A stretch of DNA of 64,000 nt from Pectinatus haikarae (GCF_030813505.1 NZ_JAUSUE010000002.1); one strand, 5' to 3'; counted from the stretch's first letter, positions 25,486 through 34,795 are shown. Notes: generated by a model from the letters alone, not told the origin. Numbers and translations: made by a program.

Positions 25486-27102
25486 GTGAATTTACAATTT
25501 TTGGGAGCGGCTCATACTGTTACAGGATCATGCTACTTATTGGAAGCAAATGGGAAAAAAATACTGATTGACTGCGGAATGTTTCAAGGTGGCCGTCAGC
25601 TGAGGGAAATGAATTATAAACCGTTTGTTTTTTCGGCAAAGCAAATAGATGCATTATTACTTACACATGCTCATATAGATCATTGCGGTCTTATCCCGAA
25701 ACTTTGCAGAGAAGGTTTTAAGGGAAGTATATATGCCACTAAAGCTACTTGTGATCTGGCGGGAATCATGCTGCCTGACAGTGCTCATATTCAGGAAAGT
25801 GATGCCGAAATAATAAATCGCAAGGGTATGCGTACAGGGAGAGTGCCGACTGCTCCTTTGTATACAGTGGAAGATGCGCAAAAATCGCTTGCTCAGTTTG
25901 TTTCGCTTGATTATGGTGAAGAAATTAGGCTTACAAATGAAATAAGTGCTGTATTTCGTGATGCGGGGCATATTCTGGGCTCATCCTTCATTGAAGTATA
26001 CGTGCATGAAAATGGCAAAAAAGCTGTTAAATTTGTTTTTTCGGGTGATATCGGTCAACCGGGCCAGCCAATAATAAAAGATCCTGAGCCTATATATGAT
26101 GCGGATTGTTTGATTGTCGAATCAACGTATGGTGACAGAGTCCATCAGATATATGACAAGGAAACTGCGCTTGCAGAAATAATTAATGATACAATGGATC
26201 GTGGCGGAAATCTTATTATTCCGGCATTTGCTGTCGGGCGCACACAGACGCTGCTTTATTATCTGTATCGTCTGTGGAAAATGCACCGCATTGATGATGT
26301 GCCGATCATTATAGACAGTCCCCTTGCTATAGCGGCGACAAAGGTTTTTGCGGAAAACATGAAGCTGTTTGATGATGAAACGATCGCTATGCTGCAGCAA
26401 AATGGGAAGCTTCCCGCGATGCCGCAGATCAAGATGTGCAAGACTGCTGAAGAATCGAAGGTTTTGAACAGCAGTGAAGGTTCTGCTATAATTATTTCGG
26501 CCAGCGGTATGTGCGATGCAGGAAGAATACTTCATCATTTAAAGCATAATCTCTGGCGTCCGGAATCGACAGTGCTTTTTGTTGGCTATCAGGCTGAAGG
26601 ATCATTAGGACGACGCCTCACAGACGGAGTTAAAAGAGTAAAAATATTGGGAGAAGACATTGCTGTACGGGCTAGAATTGCGCAATTGGATGGATTTTCC
26701 GCGCATGGAGATTGCAATCAGATACTTGAATGGATGGAGCATATCAATTTGAAAGGACCAAGGCAGGTATTTTTGGTGCATGGTGAATCAATGGCAATAA
26801 AGTCTCTGGAGAATAAAATAAAAACGGCATATGAATGCAATGTATATGCACCTTTTTATGCTGATACCGCAGATATAAATGAGACTGGCTGCAAAATAAT
26901 TCCCGCAGATATACCGCAAGTGGCTGTCGAAAAAGAAATGGAAGAATTTTTGCAGCTGCTTGATGCAGATTATCGACGTTGGCGCAAAAAGCTGCTTTCG
27001 GCAGTCGTCAGAAATCCTCAGATTATGGAGAGTGCAATACGGCAGGCGGAAAAAGGCTGGCGATATGTAAAGCGCATGTTTAAAGATTTTGGTATAAATT
27101 AA
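25486..27102 (+). CDS. MBL-fold beta-CASP ribonuclease
   Basis: This is a metallo-beta-lactamase nuclease with a beta-CASP insert, the class that includes CPSF-like RNases. The zinc motif LTHAHIDHCGL (HxHxDH) is near residue 65, the later His/Asp ligands are in DAGHILGSSF and FSGDIG, and the beta-CASP region has AVGRTQTLLYYL, IIISASGMCDAGRILHHLKH and LDGFSAHGD. It has 538 residues, with about 70 C-terminal residues beyond the usual core. The GTG start has GGGGGG seven bases upstream. RNA processing is the family expectation; the substrate is unknown. Confidence 0.9.
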   Translation: MNLQFLGAAHTVTGSCYLLEANGKKILIDCGMFQGGRQLREMNYKPFVFSAKQIDALLLTHAHIDHCGLIPKLCREGFKGSIYATKATCDLAGIMLPDSAHIQESDAEIINRKGMRTGRVPTAPLYTVEDAQKSLAQFVSLDYGEEIRLTNEISAVFRDAGHILGSSFIEVYVHENGKKAVKFVFSGDIGQPGQPIIKDPEPIYDADCLIVESTYGDRVHQIYDKETALAEIINDTMDRGGNLIIPAFAVGRTQTLLYYLYRLWKMHRIDDVPIIIDSPLAIAATKVFAENMKLFDDETIAMLQQNGKLPAMPQIKMCKTAEESKVLNSSEGSAIIISASGMCDAGRILHHLKHNLWRPESTVLFVGYQAEGSLGRRLTDGVKRVKILGEDIAVRARIAQLDGFSAHGDCNQILEWMEHINLKGPRQVFLVHGESMAIKSLENKIKTAYECNVYAPFYADTADINETGCKIIPADIPQVAVEKEMEEFLQLLDADYRRWRKKLLSAVVRNPQIMESAIRQAEKGWRYVKRMFKDFGIN

Positions 27103-27114
27103 AAGGAGAAAAAA

Positions 27115-27438
27115 ATGAACGATAAATTTAAAGAGACAGAAGCAGAATTCAATGATGATAATATTATTGAAATGACAGACGAAGATGGCAATATCCACTA
27201 TTTTTATGAAGAAATGAAGTTTATGGCGAAGGGAACTCAATATGCTGTCTTAAGTTTTTTTAATACAGATGAAGATGATTCAGATGGCAGCGAAGAAGTT
27301 TTTCATGAGAATGATACCACTATTGCCAAGGTCGTAAAAAACAAAATCGGTGAAGATGAATATCTAACACCTACTGATGAAGAGTTTACCTCTGCTGTGG
27401 AAGTCTATGAAAAAATTGAAGAAAGTGATTTCGAATAA
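27115..27438 (+). CDS. DUF1292 family protein
   Basis: This is a 107-residue, strongly acidic cytoplasmic protein of the YrzB/DUF1292 group. The family pattern of a short beta-strand pair is visible (IIEMTDEDGNIHYFYEEMKFMAKGTQYAVLSFF), followed by an acidic loop and a VEVYEKIEESD tail. Function is unknown in all members I can recall. The start follows AAGGAG, 12 bases after the preceding stop, so it is likely in the dnaE transcript. Confidence 0.82.
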   Translation: MNDKFKETEAEFNDDNIIEMTDEDGNIHYFYEEMKFMAKGTQYAVLSFFNTDEDDSDGSEEVFHENDTTIAKVVKNKIGEDEYLTPTDEEFTSAVEVYEKIEESDFE

Positions 27439-27470
27439 GATTACCGATGATTATAGATGTAATGCTTGAC

Positions 27471-28730
27471 TTATAGCGGACTTACATTATCGGTATCTAT
27501 ATAGACAGGGGATAGATAAAAATCTTTTCCGGCCGGTGCTACTTTATTGAAGGAAAGAGCGTGCAGGTCTGTAGCGAGTATATCGTAATGCAGCAGGCTC
27601 TGCAGTTTGTCATCTGAATTCTGCCAAAATTGTCTTTGTGAAAAGAATTTGGTCGTTTTTAAGATGGGAGGGATGGAAGAATCTGTTTTTATTTTTTTTA
27701 ATATTTTTCTTCCATTTGCATTAAATGCCAGTACGCGTGCATAGGCTGCACCAAATATGTCAAAGTCAGTTAAAGAAGCTTTATCCAGATCCATCAAAAT
27801 ATGCAGCAGACTGCGCTGCAGTCTGCTGTAATGCAGGTGTTTGCTTTTCATCATACTGAGCATAGCGTCAATGCTGTCGGCGGTGCAGGCTGCCTTGAGT
27901 ATTCTATATTCAAGACCGCTGCCAATGCCGCTGAATTGTCTGAGCCTGTCAGCAGAGGACGTACGGATCTTTGCCATCATACTGCGCGCCAGATTTTCTG
28001 TAAAAGAAATGTTGTCGGTATTTTTTAATATGCTTTGCATATAAAAATAACAGCTGTCAGGGATGGCGCACTGTATTTTTTGTAATGATGTACTGTCGCT
28101 TTTAAGAATTTTTCTTATAGAAGAAGCGCTTGAAAAAGAACCGGTGAAAACGCTGCTGCCATGATTGGCTTTTTTTCTCTTTATCGCTATAGCAGAAAAA
28201 TTGGCTTGTTCTTTTTCCATGGCTTTTAGGTATTCTATGGCCAGTATCGTATTGGGCGCTTTTAGAGAAAAATTTATCTGCGGTATGTATTCTTCAATTG
28301 CTTTTTCCACTGCTGCAGCATATGTCATACCACTCCTCAAGCTTTCGCGCAGTTTTTTACCATCCAATTGATGATTGAGAAGATGTGCGGCTTTCTTTAA
28401 GGCATTTATGTCAGCGGTTTCACTGCCGAAACAAAGCATGTCAATGCAACCAAGACGACAGAGCAGTGATACTGCCCCTTGTGCAAATCCTTCGGCACTT
28501 CTGACGGCAAAGGCGGCCGGCAGTTCAAGAACAAGATCGGCGCCGCCGAGTACGGACAGGGAGGCTCTCTGCCATTTATCAAAAATAGCAGTATCACCGC
28601 GCTGCGTGAAACTGCCGCTCATCAAAGCGATGCAGAAAGCATCATTGTAATTATTTTTTATTGTCTCAATGAGGTATTTATGTCCGTTGTGAAACGGATT
28701 GAATTCAGCAATTATGGCAAATACTTTCAT
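27471..28730 (-). CDS. tmcAL: tRNA(Met) cytidine acetate ligase
   Basis: TmcAL (YlbM) uses ATP and acetate to make N4-acetylcytidine in elongator tRNA-Met in Firmicutes. The nucleotidylyltransferase start IIAEFNPFHNGHKYLIE contains the HxGH motif (residues 7-19), followed by MSGSFTQRGD and DLVLELPAAFAVRSAEGFA, both diagnostic. It has 419 residues and a full C-terminal domain. It is convergent with the DUF1292 gene and divergent from the DUF177-rpmF pair. Confidence 0.93.
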   Translation of the reverse strand: MKVFAIIAEFNPFHNGHKYLIETIKNNYNDAFCIALMSGSFTQRGDTAIFDKWQRASLSVLGGADLVLELPAAFAVRSAEGFAQGAVSLLCRLGCIDMLCFGSETADINALKKAAHLLNHQLDGKKLRESLRSGMTYAAAVEKAIEEYIPQINFSLKAPNTILAIEYLKAMEKEQANFSAIAIKRKKANHGSSVFTGSFSSASSIRKILKSDSTSLQKIQCAIPDSCYFYMQSILKNTDNISFTENLARSMMAKIRTSSADRLRQFSGIGSGLEYRILKAACTADSIDAMLSMMKSKHLHYSRLQRSLLHILMDLDKASLTDFDIFGAAYARVLAFNANGRKILKKIKTDSSIPPILKTTKFFSQRQFWQNSDDKLQSLLHYDILATDLHALSFNKVAPAGKDFYLSPVYIDTDNVSPL

Positions 28731-28808
28731 ATTGGTATCCTTTCAAATGCTTTTAATGTATATATTATATGATGAAAAATGAGTTTTGCAAAAAAATTTG
28801 AAACTGAT

Positions 28809-28837
28809 TTGACAAAATATATAGTGCCCGCTATAAT
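28809..28837 (+). promoter_or_regulatory. Consensus promoter of DUF177-rpmF
   Basis: TTGACA (28809-28814), 17 bases, TATAAT (28832-28837): a perfect consensus. The expected start (about 28844) falls at the GAGG SD, giving a very short leader. Confidence 0.88.
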
Positions 28838-28856
28838 AAGTTGAGGTTGTTATCTT

Positions 28857-29357
28857 ATGATGAAAATAAAGTTATCCGATGTAAACAATGCTAGTGGTGG
28901 GAGATACGAATTTGTTTTTGATATACCCGCCGGCGAATTTGATTTTCCTGCTGACGATTATCATATTGATGGCACAATAAAAGTGAGAGGCACAGCTGAA
29001 AATACAGGTGTGGGGTATCGCTTTGAAGGCAGGATAGATTGTCATAGGTGCTTTGTTTGCGATCATTGTCTGGAAGAAGTTGCGGAAGATCAGGTTCATG
29101 CTTTTGATGAAATTTATAAGGAAGATGTTTCTGCTTTGCAGGACGCGAACTTATTCAGCGGCGATTCTATAGATATCGCTGATTTGGTGCGTGATGTTGT
29201 TATTGCCGGGCAACCGATAAGCAATGTCTGCAAACCTGATTGTAAGGGGTTGTGTCCTCAATGTGGTGTAAATCTCAATAAAAGTGAGTGCAGCTGTGAC
29301 CGTACAGTGGTTGATGTACGTTTGGCAGTATTGAAAAAGCTGCTGGAAAAGAATTAG
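28857..29357 (+). CDS. YceD/DUF177 family protein
   Basis: This 166-residue DUF177 protein is almost always encoded next to rpmF and in some bacteria affects 23S rRNA accumulation. The N-terminal beta-rich half (YEFVFDIPAGEF) is followed by RIDCHRCFVCDHCLEE and a C-terminal cluster PDCKGLCPQCGVNLNKSECSC; together these probably form two zinc sites. The ATG at 28857 or 28860 is the start. Fixed linkage with rpmF (34 bases downstream) supports the call. Confidence 0.9.
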   Translation: MMKIKLSDVNNASGGRYEFVFDIPAGEFDFPADDYHIDGTIKVRGTAENTGVGYRFEGRIDCHRCFVCDHCLEEVAEDQVHAFDEIYKEDVSALQDANLFSGDSIDIADLVRDVVIAGQPISNVCKPDCKGLCPQCGVNLNKSECSCDRTVVDVRLAVLKKLLEKN

Positions 29358-29390
29358 TTTAGTATTGGATCTTTTAAGGAGGTGTTTTTG

Positions 29391-29567
29391 ATGGCAGTAC
29401 CAAAGCGTAAAATGTCTAAAGCCCGCCGTGATAAGCGCCGTGCTAATTGGAAGTTGGAAGCTCCGGGCTTTGTATCATGCCCGCAGTGCCATGAGCCTAA
29501 AATGCCGCATCATGTTTGTCCTGAATGTGGTTATTATGATGGCAAGGAAGTAATTTCTGCGGAATAA
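29391..29567 (+). CDS. rpmF: 50S ribosomal protein L32
   Basis: This is a 58-residue large-subunit protein beginning MAVPKRKMSKARRDKRRANW, with a zinc ribbon CPQC...CPEC. It is therefore the zinc-containing (C+) form, whose expression is often zinc-linked. The start ATG 29391 follows AGGAGGT (29377-29383); the in-frame GTG three codons earlier overlaps the SD and is rejected. Confidence 0.97.
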   Translation: MAVPKRKMSKARRDKRRANWKLEAPGFVSCPQCHEPKMPHHVCPECGYYDGKEVISAE

Positions 29568-29578
29568 TAATTTCTATC

Positions 29579-29622
29579 GAGCAAGGTATAATGTTGTCTA
29601 TATCTTGCTCATTATTTTTATC
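29579..29622 (+). terminator. Terminator after rpmF
   Basis: GAGCAAG-G-TATA (29579-29590) pairs with TATA-T-CTTGCTC (29599-29610), followed by ATTATTTTTAT. Confidence 0.8.
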
Positions 29623-29757
29623 TGGACAGTATACAAAACCTTTGTTTTTAAGCAATTGGCAATATATGTGGAATTATCTATTTTTTATATTAATATACGA
29701 TTTCCAATTTACTTAAAGAAAACTATTCTGTTTATGGATGATGATCTGGTGTTTCAG

Positions 29758-29795
29758 ATGCAGCTGAATTATGTAATACAGCTGCATTTTATTAA
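29758..29795 (+). terminator. Second hairpin in the rpmF-plsX gap
   Basis: ATGCAGCTG (29758-29766) pairs with CAGCTGCAT (29779-29787), followed by TTTATTAAT. The 190 bases between this and the first terminator show no credible gene. Confidence 0.5.
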
Positions 29796-29825
29796 TAAAT
29801 ATTGCTGGCATTTTTAAGCTTTTAC

Positions 29826-29854
29826 TTGATATTTTAATTTAAAGCCAGTATAAT
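29826..29854 (+). promoter_or_regulatory. Promoter of the fatty acid operon
   Basis: TTGATA (29826-29831), 17 bases, TATAAT (29849-29854), about 60 bases before the plsX start. Confidence 0.82.
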
Positions 29855-29862
29855 AACAAAAC

Positions 29863-29879
29863 GAATGATTCAATCGTTC
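29863..29879. promoter_or_regulatory. Operator-like palindrome at the plsX transcription start
   Basis: GAATGATT-C-AATCGTTC, 8-1-8 with one mismatched pair, eight bases after the -10, so over the start site. It resembles TetR/FadR-type sites (GAATGA...TCATTC) more than FapR sites. The cognate regulator is not in this window. Confidence 0.55.
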
Positions 29880-29916
29880 ACTATACTTTAGCAAGCAACA
29901 AACAGGGAGGCTGAAT

Positions 29917-30942
29917 ATGAGAATAGCGCTGGATGCAATGGGAGGAGATTACGCCCCTGAACAGATAGTCGCTGGCGCGATTGATGCTGCCCGAAACTTT
30001 GACTGTGAAATAGTGCTTGTCGGAGATCAAGAGAAAATAAAGAAAGAATTAGATAAAACACCTGACTGGAATCGACTGTGCATTTCTATTCATCATGCTG
30101 CTGAGGTTATAGAAATGGGTGAACATCCTGTTGCTGCTGTACGAAAAAAGAAAAATTCTTCTTTGGTGATAGCGGCACAGCTTGCAAAAAGCGGAGAGTG
30201 CGATGCTGTTATTTCCGCAGGAAGTACAGGTGCTGCTGTCACTTCAGCACTTTTTATATTGGGACGTATCACAGGAATTGACAGGCCTACGATAGCTACA
30301 CCTATTCCCACAGGGCACGGTGTTACGCTTCTTATGGATTCAGGTGCTAATGTGGACAGTAAGCCGAAGCATCTTGTCCAAAGTGCTCTTATGGGGTCAA
30401 TCTACTCCGAATGTGTTTTCGGCGTGGAAAAACCGCGTGTAGGTCTTTTGAATATCGGAGAAGAATCCACTAAGGGAAATGAGCAAGTTCTCAGTACATA
30501 TCCGCTTTTGGAAAAAATGCATACCATTAGTTTCAAGGGCAATGCTGAGGGCCGTGATATTACAAACGGAGCTTTTGATGTGGTTGTCTGCGATGGTTTT
30601 GTGGGAAATATAGTTTTGAAATTTGCTGAGGGTCTGGCAAAAACGCTGCTTAAATTAATGAAGGAAGCTATATTGAAGGGCGGTCTGTTGGCAAAGATAG
30701 GTGCTTTGCTTCTGTCCCCCACATTGAAAAAGTTTGCGCAGCAGATAGATTATGCCGAATATGGAGGTGCACCTTTGCTTGGTATTGACGGATGCTATAT
30801 AATAGCACATGGAAGCTCCAATGCAAAGGCAATAAAAAGTGCCATCGGTGTGGCTTGTGAATATGTTAAACAGGATGTAGTAAGCCGCATAAGGGAAAAT
30901 ATAAAGAAAGAGGAGATGCTGGCTGATGACAGGGAAAAATAG
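29917..30942 (+). CDS. plsX: Phosphate acyltransferase PlsX
   Basis: PlsX converts acyl-ACP and phosphate to acyl-phosphate, linking fatty acid synthesis to membrane phospholipid synthesis. Family motifs are IALDAMGGDYAPEQIV at the N-terminus, SAGSTGA near residue 100, and the late GGAPLLGIDGCYIIAHGSS. It has 341 residues. SD CAGGGAGG. It is the first gene of the fas operon and overlaps fabH by 17 bases. Unlike Bacillus, no fapR gene precedes it. Confidence 0.95.
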   Translation: MRIALDAMGGDYAPEQIVAGAIDAARNFDCEIVLVGDQEKIKKELDKTPDWNRLCISIHHAAEVIEMGEHPVAAVRKKKNSSLVIAAQLAKSGECDAVISAGSTGAAVTSALFILGRITGIDRPTIATPIPTGHGVTLLMDSGANVDSKPKHLVQSALMGSIYSECVFGVEKPRVGLLNIGEESTKGNEQVLSTYPLLEKMHTISFKGNAEGRDITNGAFDVVVCDGFVGNIVLKFAEGLAKTLLKLMKEAILKGGLLAKIGALLLSPTLKKFAQQIDYAEYGGAPLLGIDGCYIIAHGSSNAKAIKSAIGVACEYVKQDVVSRIRENIKKEEMLADDREK

Positions 30943-31927
30943 CGCCGGTATACTCGGCACGGGCTTTTGTCTGCCGGAGGATAAGCTGACGAATTTTGAC
31001 CTTGAAAAAATGGTCAATACCAATGATGATTGGATAGTAGGGCGGACAGGCATACATGAACGCCGTATAGCATCTGAAGGAACAGCCACTTCGAACATAG
31101 CCTTCAAGGCAGCGCAGATGGCATTGAAGGATGCAGGTGTCGAACCTGACGAATTGGATTTGATAATAGTAGCAACAATATCTTCGGACAGGATAATACC
31201 TTCTACTGCTTGTGTATTGCAAGATATGCTTGGGGCCAGTCACGCAGGTGCATTTGACCTGACGGCAGCCTGCTCAGGCTTTATATACGCTTCGTCTGTT
31301 GCAGCTCAATTTATTCAGTCAGGCGTATACAAAAAGATTTTGGTCATAGGAGCTGAAACACTGTCCAGATTCATTGATTGGCAGGATAGAAATACATGTG
31401 TTATTTTTGGTGACGGAGCCGGAGCCGCAGTCTACGGGCGAGTTGATGATGGTTATGGTATGCTTTCCTTTGATCTGGGCGCTGACGGCAGCGGCGGCGA
31501 CAGCCTTGACATTCCGGGCGGCGGCAGTCTTCATCCGGCATCGGCAGCTACGGTAAAAGACAGACTGCACTATCTTCATATGAATGGCAAGGAAGTTTTC
31601 CGTTTTTCCGTGAAAATTATGGGAGAAACCGTTTTAAATTCATTGGAAAGAGCGAACCTGCAAAAAGAGAATATTGACTGGCTTATTCCGCATCAGGCCA
31701 ATATCCGCATTATCCAGACAGGGGCCAAACGTTTGCAGCTATCCATGGATAAGGTCATTGTAAATATAGGTAAATATGGAAATACTTCTGCGGCATCTAT
31801 TCCTATAGCACTGGCCGAGGCAGCTCATAATAAGACTTTTAAAAAGGGCGATATATTAGCTTTTTCCGGATTTGGTGCAGGGCTTACATGGGCGTCATGC
31901 ATCATGAAATGGGCTAAGGAGGAATAG
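30926..31927 (+). CDS. fabH: Beta-ketoacyl-ACP synthase III
   Basis: FabH condenses acyl-CoA with malonyl-ACP to start fatty acid chains. The catalytic triad is visible: Cys in FDLTAACSGFIYA (about residue 115), His in WLIPHQANIRI (about 255) and Asn in GKYGNTSAASIP (about 285). The N-terminal GTGFCLPEDKLTN and NDDWIVGRTGI are typical. It has 333 residues. Its ATG lies inside the plsX end; one base separates its stop from fabK. Confidence 0.96.
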   Translation: MTGKNSAGILGTGFCLPEDKLTNFDLEKMVNTNDDWIVGRTGIHERRIASEGTATSNIAFKAAQMALKDAGVEPDELDLIIVATISSDRIIPSTACVLQDMLGASHAGAFDLTAACSGFIYASSVAAQFIQSGVYKKILVIGAETLSRFIDWQDRNTCVIFGDGAGAAVYGRVDDGYGMLSFDLGADGSGGDSLDIPGGGSLHPASAATVKDRLHYLHMNGKEVFRFSVKIMGETVLNSLERANLQKENIDWLIPHQANIRIIQTGAKRLQLSMDKVIVNIGKYGNTSAASIPIALAEAAHNKTFKKGDILAFSGFGAGLTWASCIMKWAKEE

Positions 31928-31928
31928 T

Positions 31929-32876
31929 ATGTTTGAAAAAAATAGATTATGTAAATTGCTCAATATACAATATCCGATATTTCAAGGTGGTATGGCATGG
32001 ATCGGTACAGCCGAGCTGGCAGCAGCTGTTTCCAATGCCGGCGGGCTCGGCATTATAGGAGCCGGGCATATGCCTCCGGATATGCTGCGGGCAGAGATTC
32101 AAAAAGCTAAGAAATGGACGCAGAAACCTTTTGGTGTTAATATTATGCTGATGTCTCCATTCGTGAAAGAAGTCATGCAGGTGGTCTTAGAGGAAAAAAT
32201 TCCTGTGATAACGACCGGAGCGGGGAACCCAGGAGAATATATACCTGCGTTGAAGGAAATAGGAAGCAAGGTCATACCTGTTGTTGCCTCGGTAGCTTTG
32301 GCAAAGAGGCTGGTGAGAACTGGTGTGGATGCAGTTATAGCGGAAGGGCTTGAAAGCGGCGGTCATATAGGGGAAATAACCACTATGTCACTTGTACCGC
32401 AGATAGTTGATGCGGTTGATGTTCCGGTCATTGCGGCCGGTGGAATAGGAGATGCCAGAGGTGTCTTGGCAGCTTTTTCTCTTGGTGCTTCAGGAGTTCA
32501 AATGGGAACAAGATTTGTTTTATCGGACGAATGTATCGCCCATGAAAATTATAAAAAATTAGTACTTAAAGCCAGAGATCGATCCACTGTAGTAACGGGA
32601 AGAGCTACAGGGCATCCTGTACGCGTCCTGTCAAACAAGCTGACAAGGAAATTTGAAGAACTGGAAAAATCGGGAGCTGCTCCTGACGAACTTGAAAAAC
32701 TCGGTGCGGGGAAACTTAATTTGGCCACGCACAAGGGCGATGTAGAAAATGGGTCTGTTATGATCGGACAGATAAGCGGTATGCTGAATGAGATAAAACC
32801 GGTCAGACAAATTATTATAGATATAGTTTCACATATGGATAATGAATTTAACAGAGTTGAAAACAGTTGTAAATAA
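31929..32876 (+). CDS. fabK: Enoyl-ACP reductase II (FMN)
   Basis: FabK is the flavin-dependent enoyl-ACP reductase that replaces triclosan-sensitive FabI in many Firmicutes. It is a TIM barrel of the 2-nitropropane dioxygenase-like family: YPIFQGGMAWIGTAELAAAV at the N-terminus, VNIMLMSP, VIAEGLESGGHIGE (phosphate-binding/catalytic His) and IAAGGIGDARGV, GASGVQMGTRF. It has 315 residues. Its place between fabH and fabD in a complete fas operon supports FabK over nitronate monooxygenase. A 187-base gap follows before fabD. Confidence 0.92.
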   Translation: MFEKNRLCKLLNIQYPIFQGGMAWIGTAELAAAVSNAGGLGIIGAGHMPPDMLRAEIQKAKKWTQKPFGVNIMLMSPFVKEVMQVVLEEKIPVITTGAGNPGEYIPALKEIGSKVIPVVASVALAKRLVRTGVDAVIAEGLESGGHIGEITTMSLVPQIVDAVDVPVIAAGGIGDARGVLAAFSLGASGVQMGTRFVLSDECIAHENYKKLVLKARDRSTVVTGRATGHPVRVLSNKLTRKFEELEKSGAAPDELEKLGAGKLNLATHKGDVENGSVMIGQISGMLNEIKPVRQIIIDIVSHMDNEFNRVENSCK

Positions 32877-33063
32877 GGATGTATTCCCTAATAGCATAGG
32901 TGTTTTCTTTTCAGAATCATAGAAAACTATAACCGCTGATTTGATCGCTATTCATATATTCTTTTATCATATGCAAAGAACACATGAATAAGCTAATTGG
33001 TCACCGGATAATTGTTATGCATTATAATTATTTTAGTAAGATAATGAAAGGACATAGTTCTTT

Positions 33064-34005
33064 ATGAATAAACTTGCATTTGTTTTTCCAGGACAGGGTT
33101 CTCAATCAGTAGGTATGGGAAAAGATTTATTTGAACACTATGATCTTGCAAAGAAGATGTTCAAAGAAGCAGATGATGCGTTGGGCTATTCCATAATGGA
33201 TATGTGTTTTAACGGACCGGAAGAAAAACTGCGTCTTACAGCTAATACACAACCGGCTATTTTGACAGTGAGTGCTATTGCTGCCGCTATTTTGCAGGAA
33301 CATGGAATAGAACCGGACATAGTCGGCGGACATAGTTTGGGTGAATATTCTGCTCTTGTCACTGCCGGGGCATTAAACTTTGCCGATGCTGTTTATTTGG
33401 TAAACAGACGCGGCAGTTTTATGCAGGAGGCTGTTCCTGTCGGTGAAGGCAGCATGGCTGCTGTAATTGGTCTTGACAGAAACATCATTGTTGAAATCTG
33501 CGGGCAGATAAGCAAAACGGCCTTGGTTCAGGCAGTGAACTTTAACTGCCCGGGACAGGTTGTCGTTGCGGGTACTACCGAGGGAGTGAATGCTGCCGTG
33601 GTAAAACTTAAAGAGGCCGGGGCTAAAAAATGCGTACTTTTACCGGTAAGCGCGCCTTTCCACAGTGACCTCATGCAGCCGGCAGCAGAAAAACTTGCGG
33701 CAGAGCTTGATAAGATAGCGATACACGATGCGCATATACCTGTTACGGCTAATGTTACCGGCGCGTCGATTGTAAAGGCTGAGGACATTAAGAAGAGTCT
33801 TGTCAAACAGGCAGCAAGCCCTGTAAAATGGGAAGATTGTATAGAAACGATGAAAGAATACGGTGCGGACGTATATTTGGAAGCCGGGCCGGGAAAAGTT
33901 TTATGCGGATTCAATAAACGTATTGATAAAATGTTGACATCTCTCAATGTAGAAAATATAGCTTCTTTACAAAAAACGCTTGATTATTTGCAGGAGGTTC
34001 GCTAA
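33064..34005 (+). CDS. fabD: Malonyl-CoA:ACP transacylase
   Basis: FabD loads malonate from CoA to ACP. The active-site serine is in VGGHSLGEYSAL near residue 90, with FPGQGSQSVGMGKDL at the N-terminus, catalytic His in VSAPFHSDLM near residue 200 and Gln in TANTQPAIL. It has 313 residues. It is closely followed by fabG, whose SD lies in the fabD 3' end. Confidence 0.96.
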   Translation: MNKLAFVFPGQGSQSVGMGKDLFEHYDLAKKMFKEADDALGYSIMDMCFNGPEEKLRLTANTQPAILTVSAIAAAILQEHGIEPDIVGGHSLGEYSALVTAGALNFADAVYLVNRRGSFMQEAVPVGEGSMAAVIGLDRNIIVEICGQISKTALVQAVNFNCPGQVVVAGTTEGVNAAVVKLKEAGAKKCVLLPVSAPFHSDLMQPAAEKLAAELDKIAIHDAHIPVTANVTGASIVKAEDIKKSLVKQAASPVKWEDCIETMKEYGADVYLEAGPGKVLCGFNKRIDKMLTSLNVENIASLQKTLDYLQEVR

Positions 34006-34006
34006 A

Positions 34007-34750
34007 ATGCTTTTAGAAGGCAAGGTAGCTTTGGTTACGGGCGCTTCACGAGGTATAGGCCGCTCAATAGCATTATCTCTTGCAGCAAACGGAGCGCTGG
34101 TTGCTGTTAACTACGCAGGCAATACCAAAGCTGCGGAAGCAGTAAAAGCAGAAATTATTGGTAACGGCGGTAAAGCCATTATTGTAAAGGCTGATGTTTC
34201 CGATGAGGAAGCTGCTGGAAAAATGATTGATGCGGTAATTGCTGAATATGGCACACTTGATATTTTGGTCAATAATGCGGGGATCACACGTGATACTTTA
34301 CTGGCCAGAATGAAAAAACAGGATTGGGATGCTGTTATAAATACAAATTTGACAGGCGTTTTTAACTGTACAAAGATAGTTGCCAAACTCATGATGAAGA
34401 AACGTGCCGGAAGAATAATAAATATGGCATCTGTTGTCGGGATGACAGGAAATATAGGACAGGCCAATTATGCAGCCGCAAAGGCAGGTGTGATCGGTTT
34501 TACTAAATCTCTTGCCCGTGAACTGGCTGCACGCGGCATAACAGTTAATGCTGTGGCACCGGGATTTATTTCTACTGATATGACATCAGTAATTTCAGAT
34601 AAAGCAAAAGAAAATATATTAAGTGATATCCCTTTAGGTAAAATGGGAAGTCCGGAAGATGTAGCAAACACTGTGCTGTTTTTAGTTTCTGATAGAGCTG
34701 CTTACATAACAGGTCAGGTTATAAACGTTGATGGCGGCATGGTGATGTGA
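34007..34750 (+). CDS. fabG: 3-oxoacyl-ACP reductase
   Basis: This NADPH-dependent short-chain dehydrogenase reduces 3-ketoacyl-ACP. The cofactor loop is VTGASRGIG (residues 10-18), NNAGITRD is present, and the catalytic Ser...Tyr-x-x-x-Lys is in NMASVVGMTGNIGQANYAAAKAG. It has 247 residues from ATG 34007, which has GGAGGT nine bases upstream; an earlier frame extending into fabD is rejected. Confidence 0.95.
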   Translation: MLLEGKVALVTGASRGIGRSIALSLAANGALVAVNYAGNTKAAEAVKAEIIGNGGKAIIVKADVSDEEAAGKMIDAVIAEYGTLDILVNNAGITRDTLLARMKKQDWDAVINTNLTGVFNCTKIVAKLMMKKRAGRIINMASVVGMTGNIGQANYAAAKAGVIGFTKSLARELAARGITVNAVAPGFISTDMTSVISDKAKENILSDIPLGKMGSPEDVANTVLFLVSDRAAYITGQVINVDGGMVM

Positions 34751-34795
34751 TATTAAATTAGATAAGTTGACTTTATGGGAGGAGGTGAGCAACAT

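Noticed and set aside
27442..27495. TACCGAT/ATCGGTA inverted repeat between DUF1292 and tmcAL as a terminator
   Set aside because: No T-run and part of it lies inside the tmcAL coding end; pairing is weak.
29605..29817. 70-residue frame between rpmF and plsX
   Set aside because: It starts inside the rpmF terminator and crosses a second hairpin; no SD and no known motif.
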